Shown here: positions 57,540-64,000 of the stretch, piece after piece
Layout of the letters: each line of letters opens with the position of its first letter
How positions within the stretch are numbered: the first letter of the stretch is position 1
Assembly (NCBI GenBank): GCA_021904315.1
Contig: CM038918.1
Coordinates: forward strand, 2,185,349-2,249,348
Length of the DNA: 64,000 nucleotides
Source of the DNA: Sphagnum magellanicum
Lineage: Eukaryota > Streptophyta > Sphagnopsida > Sphagnales > Sphagnaceae
Direction: 5' to 3'
Translations under genes and position numbers: made by a program
Notes under the pieces: generated by a model
What the model was told of the DNA's origin: nothing
Database searches by the model: none
Seen by the model: the letters and a program-made list of their open reading frames with translations, nothing else

Positions 57540-58356
57540 AGTAGCACATTGATCAGTCAACCACTGCCTGCACAAACTGCTCCATCTCCAGGTCCAGTCA
57601 TCATCCTCACCCAGATGAAAGTTTACAAGAGATTGCTCCTCCTCCCATCACTCATGATGCAAATGAATTACGATCTGAGACTATAACTAAACAAGTGATT
57701 ACCTCTGGAGTGGGAAGCATACTAGGTTCACCAAGCTATTGATGACACAGGATACAGAGCATCTGATTCTCCTTTACAACAAAAACAGGCACATACCTCA
57801 GCATTGCATGGATCAAAGAGTACATACAATGCAGGATGCCTGCAAGCTGGAACAATTGAGAGCTTTGACTCCTCTACAATGTAGTGCAAGCTCAGAAGCC
57901 GCAAACTGTACAAGTTCTCCTACTTGCGTGGACAGAGTGGAAAAATTGTCACCTCTGCAATCTCCAGGTGCTTCTTTTGTTGATTTGGAGAATCTCAAAG
58001 AGTTGCAGGCAGGAAATTTAGCAGTTGATATGATGTCAGTACCTGGAACTGGTGCAATGGCAGCTGTGAAGACCTAAGGAGGAGTGGGGTCAACGGCTGC
58101 GGACGTTTGGAGATTAGACACATGCTTCTGCTGCTACATCGCCACATGTCAGTGGTGCAGCAGGGTCATCCTTGACCATTGTTCAACAAGATACAAAATT
58201 GGGGTAGTCCCATACATTCTTAGTCCCATCATCAGAGCTGGACCAAGTGACGCTGAGAATGTCCTTGTACAAATGCATGATCTCCATAATTTTCTCTTTT
58301 CCATACAGAAGTTGTCTCAAAAAGTGCATGTAGAAGATAAAAAGTGGAAAGCCTGA
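57540..58356 (+). other. Possible gene relic or noncoding transcript, unknown
   Basis: Less AT-rich than flanks, with partly open plus-strand frames: PHPDESLQEIAPPPITHDAN near 57,610-57,675, a 112-codon frame at 57,739-58,077 (ALTPLQCSASSEAANC, LQSPGASFVDLENLKELQ) and a 90-codon frame at 58,084-58,356 (AENVLVQMHDLHNFLF). Composition is protein-like but stops separate the pieces and I see neither clear splice sites nor a family. It could be a decayed gene. Confidence 0.3.
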
Positions 58357-59589
58357 TTCAATGGGTGTTTGTCATGTTTTTCATGGAAGTTGGTAGAATG
58401 TAGTTACAGAAAGAAGGCTGCATGGAATCAGGGGTTTGAACTCTCTTTCTCTCTGAGTTGTAGCTTGTTTCTAAAATGGGTGGTAATTATTTTTTCTGGC
58501 AATTTCACAGGGTAGCAAAATTTGTGAATCAAAGGAACTGTCTAAGTTATAGTGAACTTCGATATTTGCAGAAAAAACACTGCAACAAGAACAAAGATGG
58601 AGATGAAGTCATGTTGAAGCATGACATGAGCTTCAGAATTTGCATTGTATAATGATACTTTTGGTACATGAGGAGCTGGCCAATCAATGAGAATACAATC
58701 ATGACTTCAGATACACAGTTCCAAATTTCAATTTCAGGTAGGATGTGATGATGCTTCTTCATACTCGGCAAATCATATGGGATTGCCTGTTGACCTCAAG
58801 AGGCTAAATTATGCTTATTTTTACTGCTGCTCTTTTGGAGATCAAAACATCAGTTCCTACTCATGTCACTACTTGACAGGCTTTTCTCCCAAGGAAGTGT
58901 GGTGAACCCACTCTTCTTCTCCTCCTCCTTTGGATCTCACATGTTTTGGGCAACTTACTTCAAAACCTTGGGACACCATTGCTACAGTAGGACTAGTGTA
59001 AGAATCCAAATGGGGATGTATATTATAACTGACAGGTCTACTACCCATTTGCTGATCATTAGGTACTAGTAGTGTTGGACCAATTCCTAGTTCATCTAAG
59101 TAAGAAAGTTTGAGTTTTTCTAACCTGAAAAAGAGGGAGCTTGGAGAGAGAGAGAGAGAGAGAGAGAATCCATGCTAAAAGGGCATGGATTAGAGCTGTT
59201 GTTGTTGGGTGGTCCCAGGAATCTAATGATCTGATTTTGTTTTACTCCTAAGTGTTGGGAGAAGAGAAGAGGATTCTGAGGATTTTTGGTCCTTGGGTGC
59301 TGTGTAATATCATCAGCTTAAATAGATAATACACAAGATGCTAATTGGAGACACAGAGAGAGACACAGAGAGAGAGAGAGTTGAGAGACATGTGTTGTAA
59401 AATTTTGTGGTGAAGAAGATGGTCCAACAACACTCAGGGCTTTTGCAACTCTTTTGTAGAGGAAAAAATTGACTCTTCAGATTTGGTGTTTTCCAATTGC
59501 AACAACCAGACTCAATTCAGTAATTTACTAACTTGAAAGTCTTTCAGGGGTAGAAGCCAATTAATCGAGATGTAGAAAGCATTTTATCA
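58357..59589. other. Spacer with GA tracts
   Basis: No credible gene. (GA)n at 59,147-59,167 and 59,355-59,381. Short frames at 58,547-58,771 and 58,863-59,069 lack family features. Confidence 0.4.
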
Positions 59590-60150
59590 ATGTCAAATGT
59601 ATCATGGAGAAGACAACTATTGTTGGAAATGGGTGTGGGGTGTTGGGCATCCAGTCAATCACTGTGCATCCATCACACATTGTACCTGCACAGCAGCAGA
59701 TGCATTTTCCCCATCCATTTTCTTTTCAGAGGTTTTGGTGCCAATTTTCTCACACTCCTCCTCACAACCCAACTGCAAATTCTCTTGCATTTTGGTGTTA
59801 ACACCTCTAAAACTTGCCTACCTGTGCAATTGTACAAACCAAATCCCAAAATTGTAGTTTTAAATTTCCTAACCCTAAAAACCAAACCTGCTTCATCTTC
59901 AATAATAAAGGAAGAAGAAAAAGAAGGAGAAGATGTACAATCCAATGAAGACGAAAAAGATGAAAAAGAAGAAGAGCTACAATCAAATGCAGAAGAAAAA
60001 GAAGAAGAAGAGCTACAATTCAATGACGAAGAAGAAGAGGAAGGAGAGCTACAATCCAATGAAGAAGAAGAAGAAGAGGAAGAGTACAATCCAATGAAGT
60101 TCAAAGGACCTCTGCCTTTGTTTGTTCACCATAAGTGTTTCCACATGTGA
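59590..60150 (+). CDS. Hypothetical protein with acidic tandem repeats (186 aa), doubtful
   Basis: An ATG-started frame of 186 codons. The first 100 residues are hydrophobic and unremarkable (FGANFLTLLLTTQLQILLHF). Residues about 108-172 are Glu-rich with four imperfect repeats of the type EE(E)LQSN/ELQFN/DVQSN at 12-16-residue spacing, encoded by GAA-rich DNA. No family recognised and no upstream promoter identified. The length may simply reflect the stop-poor repeat. Confidence 0.25.
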   Translation: MSNVSWRRQLLLEMGVGCWASSQSLCIHHTLYLHSSRCIFPIHFLFRGFGANFLTLLLTTQLQILLHFGVNTSKTCLPVQLYKPNPKIVVLNFLTLKTKPASSSIIKEEEKEGEDVQSNEDEKDEKEEELQSNAEEKEEEELQFNDEEEEEGELQSNEEEEEEEEYNPMKFKGPLPLFVHHKCFHM

Positions 60151-60722
60151 ATCTCTCGAATGATCCAAAATCCAGAGTTCAATATCCTGTAACTAGATTC
60201 CCCTGCAGCTGGTCATGGCTGTGAAGATGATCTCAAGACAGCATGAACCCAAATCCATTTTTGCAGCCAATTGATAGACATTCAGACAGACAGAGATTGA
60301 TGGTTACATGTAGACAAGTTGGCTATTAGTCTCTTGAAACTCCATTGGAAGACTTCTTTACAAATGTGGTTGCTGCAAAATCTGGTCTTGCTTTCACTGC
60401 CGCCTTTGAATGCATAATTTGCATAAATTTGCTCATGATGTGCAGCAGCCAGATGATGAACACAGTTTGAGCCTTGAGCAAAGACATGTCTTGGACCAGG
60501 AAGAATCTGATAAATATTCCCAAAAAATTGATAGCCTCAAGACTTGTCTCTGGAAGAATTTCCAATCCAAAAATGATCTTCAGGGCTTGACACGAATATC
60601 ATCAAATTCATTGTCGACTGTGATGACCTGGGCTTGTGAGTCCCTGAATTTGAGCAGGACTGCAACAAAGCACCAGAGATGATCCGAGAGCTGGCTTGTC
60701 CAGTGATTGTACTTAGTACCCA
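60151..60722. other. Probable 3' UTR of the MYB-CC gene and spacer
   Basis: Lies downstream of the minus-strand stop at 60,723. Frames at 60,326-60,682 on both strands have no family features. Confidence 0.35.
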
Positions 60723-63697
60723 TCAATGTGCTCCAGCTGAATCTCTTCTTGCATTCCCAATTGCTGCAGCAGTTACACTAGTACTAGATTTGTGAGCTGC
60801 TGCAGCACTGTTTTCTTCCCATCGGCTGAACATTTGTCGAACAGCATGATCAGCTTCAGAATCAGCTTGCAGATCATGAGAAGTCTTGGCCTGATGATCA
60901 TCAGTGCCTGCTGCTGCAGACTGTAAAGAATTCAAAGAAATCCTCACAGCAGCAGCTTCTTGTTTATCAAGCTCTGCTGCAGGCCACCCCAAAGTTGATG
61001 AACCTTCATGCTGCTGCTGCTGCTGATGTTGTTGCTGTTGTTGTTGTTGTTGGGAACTTGGTTCTTTCTTTACAGTTTGTCCTTGAAAGCTGATCTGCTG
61101 CATGTTTGGAGGTTGGAGATACAAATCTTCAAACCGGCGCATGCGTTTCAAGGATGGTGCAGCATGATCTGCAGACTCATCATGAGTACTGCTGGCGGGC
61201 TCGGAATATGTCCAAGAGCTGGAGCAGCTTGTGAAGACTGTAGAAGATGCACTAGCACCAGTGTTCTTATACTGGAGCTGTATATCAGCTTGCGTTGATT
61301 GTCGTGGTCGCCGCTGCTGACCATCATCATGTGTCTGAAGAGGAGGAGGAGGAGGAGGAGCAGCAGCAGAAGAAGTTTGATCATTTGGGGATTCAGCTAG
61401 TGCAGCTGATCTTGTGATCTCGAAATGAAGTTCCTTGATACTAGGGGGACTTCGAGAGCTCGCGGCATCACCAGCTGCAACAGCTTGTTCTACATCACTG
61501 GATGCATCCCGTGAACAAGAAGCTCCAGGCACAACAGCTGCCGAGCCTTGTTCTTGTTCTTCTAGTTCTTCTTGTACTTCTTCAGCTGCTAGTGAGAGTC
61601 TGAGATCAGGAAGTTGCTGCTCCTCGACCTCCGCCTCCTCCTCCTCCTCCTCCTCCTCTACATTGGCAGCTGCATCATCCCTAGTGTTGGCCTCTGTCGA
61701 TGGCTCCTCCCCCTGAGCTACTGCAAGCCTGAGGGCCGGCCTGGTACTACTTCCTTGTTGCTGCTGTTCTTCGCGGATTTTCCTCAAATACTTCGCTTGC
61801 GCTGCAATCCGCAGCTGTAGATGGCGCTGTACCTGCACAGGCAGCTCTTGCAACAAGACTGTTACAAATTAAGCTGACAAACAGATCGACTATCTTCCGG
61901 AACTCCGCGTGCACACAAACATTGACATCTGAAAAGCTGACAACTTGAGCTTGATCACAGATCAATCGAGGCTGCTCTAAATAATGATTGTACCTCGAGC
62001 TGCTCGTGCAACCGCTTCTGCACTTCCAGCTGCATATTCTGTACTAAAGATGCATCGTCCACTGTGACTCCGCGTGCAGCTGTTGCTGCTGCACCATCCC
62101 TGTGTTCAGAGCAAACCGCAAAAAACTAGAAAAATCATTTCGCGTGAGTGTACTGATTGTACAAACATTCTGCACACTCGCTAGCTACTTGCAGGACTTC
62201 TTCTTCAGATCCGGCACGCAGGAAGAATATATTCAGAACTTAGGACAATCTTAAGGAGATGCTTGCGTGTTGTGCAGACCAGCTGCAGCAGCAGCCTGAT
62301 TGGAAAACCCAGGTCGAGGAATAAAAAAAAGACTTGAACTGAAAAATTCCAGGAAGATCTGATCTTACGAGCTGGTTGCATCTGAAGCTGCAGGTCGTGC
62401 AGCTGCTGGAACAACATGGTCCGAATAAGCAGCTGGCTGCAGCAGGAGATGATTCTTCAGATTCTTACGAGCTGCTGCTGCTGCTGCGGTCAAATTTCAA
62501 CACAAGAAGCCCAGAGCTAGAATTACTTCAGTATGCAGCTTGACTCGCTACTAGCAGCTAGATGTTCTACGAAGGAGCTAGACAACATTGTAGGATTCTT
62601 GCACAAGACCACATGAGCAGAAGAAGCAGCTGCAGCGACTACCTACGAGAAAGTCTAGTCTCTCTAGAAATGATCTGTGCAATCGATGCAGGAAATCACT
62701 CAGTGCTTGTAGTCTAATCTGCGCAGAAGTTTAGAATTGATCAAAAGCGGCGGACTTGAAGCTCACCTGCATCATCAGCTGATGCAGAATCAACAGCAGC
62801 AGCAGCAGCAACAGCAGCTGGGTCGTACTTGGCCAATCGATATTTCTGCAAAACCCTTGCAAAACCCGCATGATCATGATCATGATGATCTGCATGCACA
62901 CAACCCACACTTTTCCTAGATAGTTCTAGAGAAATCAGACAGAATTCATGAATTACTAGACTCTCACTGTTAGATTCATATCGACATTCATAGATTCTGT
63001 TTCAACGCTTCCAGTTAGTAAAGATTTAGCTGCCGGCAAGATCATTGCTGGTGGAAATGCAGATGATCAAACTATATATCTAGAACAAAACGTCTGCATG
63101 TCCAGGGATATATTGTAGTCGCTTTGCTGCAATTCTTGCCTGCAAATGGCTCTTCACATGATAGATCGTAAGACCTTGCACACCCATTAATCGCAGCACC
63201 CCTTTCGGCGTCGCCCCTGCAACCACCCAGCCAAATCAAATCAGTGCCTCATGAACAAGAAGCTCATGAAGCAGCAGCCGGAGCATGCAGCTGGACAAGT
63301 GAGAACACAGAAATAAAGAAAAGGATCTTCGACAAGATAGCTAGAAGATGATGACGATGATGATCAGGACTAGTCAAGCTTGAGCTGCTGGGATCATGTG
63401 AAGGAAGCTCCAGGACAATCAGCTGGGTCAGAATCAAGGAACGTCTTAAGCGCGCTGCCTAGATGAGACTTTCGCTTACGTACTTTCAGGTCCACCGAGC
63501 TGCGCAACTGCCTCTACAAAACGTTCGTGCAGCTCTGGAGACCATCGCAACCGCTGCTTTGCTGCAGAGCCAGCTGAAGAAGAACCGGCTGCTGCAGCTC
63601 CCGCCGGACTAATCTGGGCAGAGTTTGTTGCTGTGCGGAAGCTACTACTGATTGCAGTAAACTTCTTGGTTTGATACATTGTAGCTTCTGCAGATCC

Positions 63698-63730
<33 letters not shown>

Positions 63731-63808
63731 ACGTTGTAATATTATAAGTCTTATTAGACTAGTGTAAGTTCCTGCAAGACTCTCGGTCGACGGTAACAAT
63801 CTGCACAT
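60723..63808 (-). CDS. MYB-CC (GARP) transcription factor, PHR1/APL-like (5 exons, 561 aa)
   Basis: A nuclear transcription factor of the MYB-CC group, whose characterised members include phosphate-starvation regulators (PHR1) and APL; which one this matches is unknown. Exons, in order of translation: 63808-63484, 63216-63140, 62845-62767, 62088-61994, 61832-60723; 1686 nt in frame. The single GARP MYB repeat spans residues 84-141: [18 protein letters not shown], then [16 protein letters not shown] and [11 protein letters not shown]. The coiled coil with the LHEQLE signature spans about 175-220 ([20 protein letters not shown]). The rest is Ala/Gln/Glu/Ser-rich and probably an activation region. 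Exon 2 is followed by a GC donor (CAG|gcaaga). The exon 4 acceptor inside a gcagcagca run was chosen because it alone keeps frame. A CAG/CTG-rich block at 62,390-62,490 might hold an alternative exon. ATG 63,806-63,808 follows an in-frame TAG; a second ATG at residue 44 is possible. Confidence 0.9.
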
Positions 63809-64000
63809 CTAGAATCCTCGCAAACCAAGACGAAGTCTCGGAGCGGCCTTCAAGCTGCAAACAAACCAAGACTTTCCAAAAACTTCAACAAACGACGCTA
63901 TTCATGTGATCTCTAGTAATAACTTCCCGGAGACGACGATCATGTGCAGCAACAGCCCACAGAAAGGATTACCACCCAGCTTTTGATTCGGCTCTTGCAG
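63809..64000 (-). promoter_or_regulatory. 5' leader/promoter side of the MYB-CC gene
   Basis: An in-frame TAG lies immediately upstream of the ATG, so coding does not extend without an intron. The stretch continues past the window edge; no TATA box identified. Confidence 0.35.

Noticed and set aside
61008-61820. Leu-rich and Ser-rich plus-strand frames
   Set aside because: Antisense shadows of the Gln/Ala/Glu-rich last exon of the MYB-CC gene.

Overview
This window comes from a land-plant nuclear genome. It holds spliced GT-AG genes, a chloroplast-targeted PsbO precursor, a plant-type malectin/LRR receptor kinase, a MYB-CC factor, and many decayed retrotransposons and MITE-like elements in AT-rich spacers. 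Introns are short (about 100-900 bp), PsbO has no intron, and the CT/GA-rich tracts are frequent. A seedless plant (moss or other bryophyte, less likely a lycophyte) is my inference; nothing here fixes the species.

Layout. 1-9227: a degenerate Ty3/gypsy element read on the minus strand, with gag, zinc knuckles, protease, a cytosine-C5 DNA methyltransferase (DNMT) domain, reverse transcriptase, RNase H, integrase and a C-terminal PHD finger. 9.2-22.9 kb: gene-poor spacer with MITE-like inverted repeats, a ~200-bp tandem repeat (14.0-14.9 kb) and a Tigger/pogo-type transposase relic (19.3-20.6 kb). 22.9-30.9 kb: a malectin-like LRR receptor kinase on the plus strand, which I resolve into 15 exons (966 aa). 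31-38.9 kb: repeat-rich spacer, a possible minus-strand transcription unit and a clean PIF/Harbinger-like MITE. 38,977-42,140: a cinnamyl-alcohol-dehydrogenase-type gene, minus strand, 6 exons, 362 aa. 44,741-45,790: intronless psbO, minus strand, with a 40-bp minisatellite just upstream. 46.3-57 kb: Ty1/copia remains on the plus strand and AT-rich spacer. 57-60.7 kb: weak ORFs of unknown status. 60,723-63,808: a MYB-CC (GARP, PHR1/APL-like) transcription factor, minus strand, 5 exons, 561 aa, with a GC-AG intron.

The four host genes are unrelated in function (cell-surface signalling, alcohol/aldehyde reduction, photosystem II oxygen evolution, transcription); nothing suggests that they are co-regulated. 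The most unusual content is the retrotransposon that carries both a DNA methyltransferase domain and a PHD histone-reader domain. This copy is dead, but its domain order can be read directly.

Limits: exon joins were worked out by hand from splice signals, reading phase and family motifs. Calls of family identity rest on motif recognition, not on any search.
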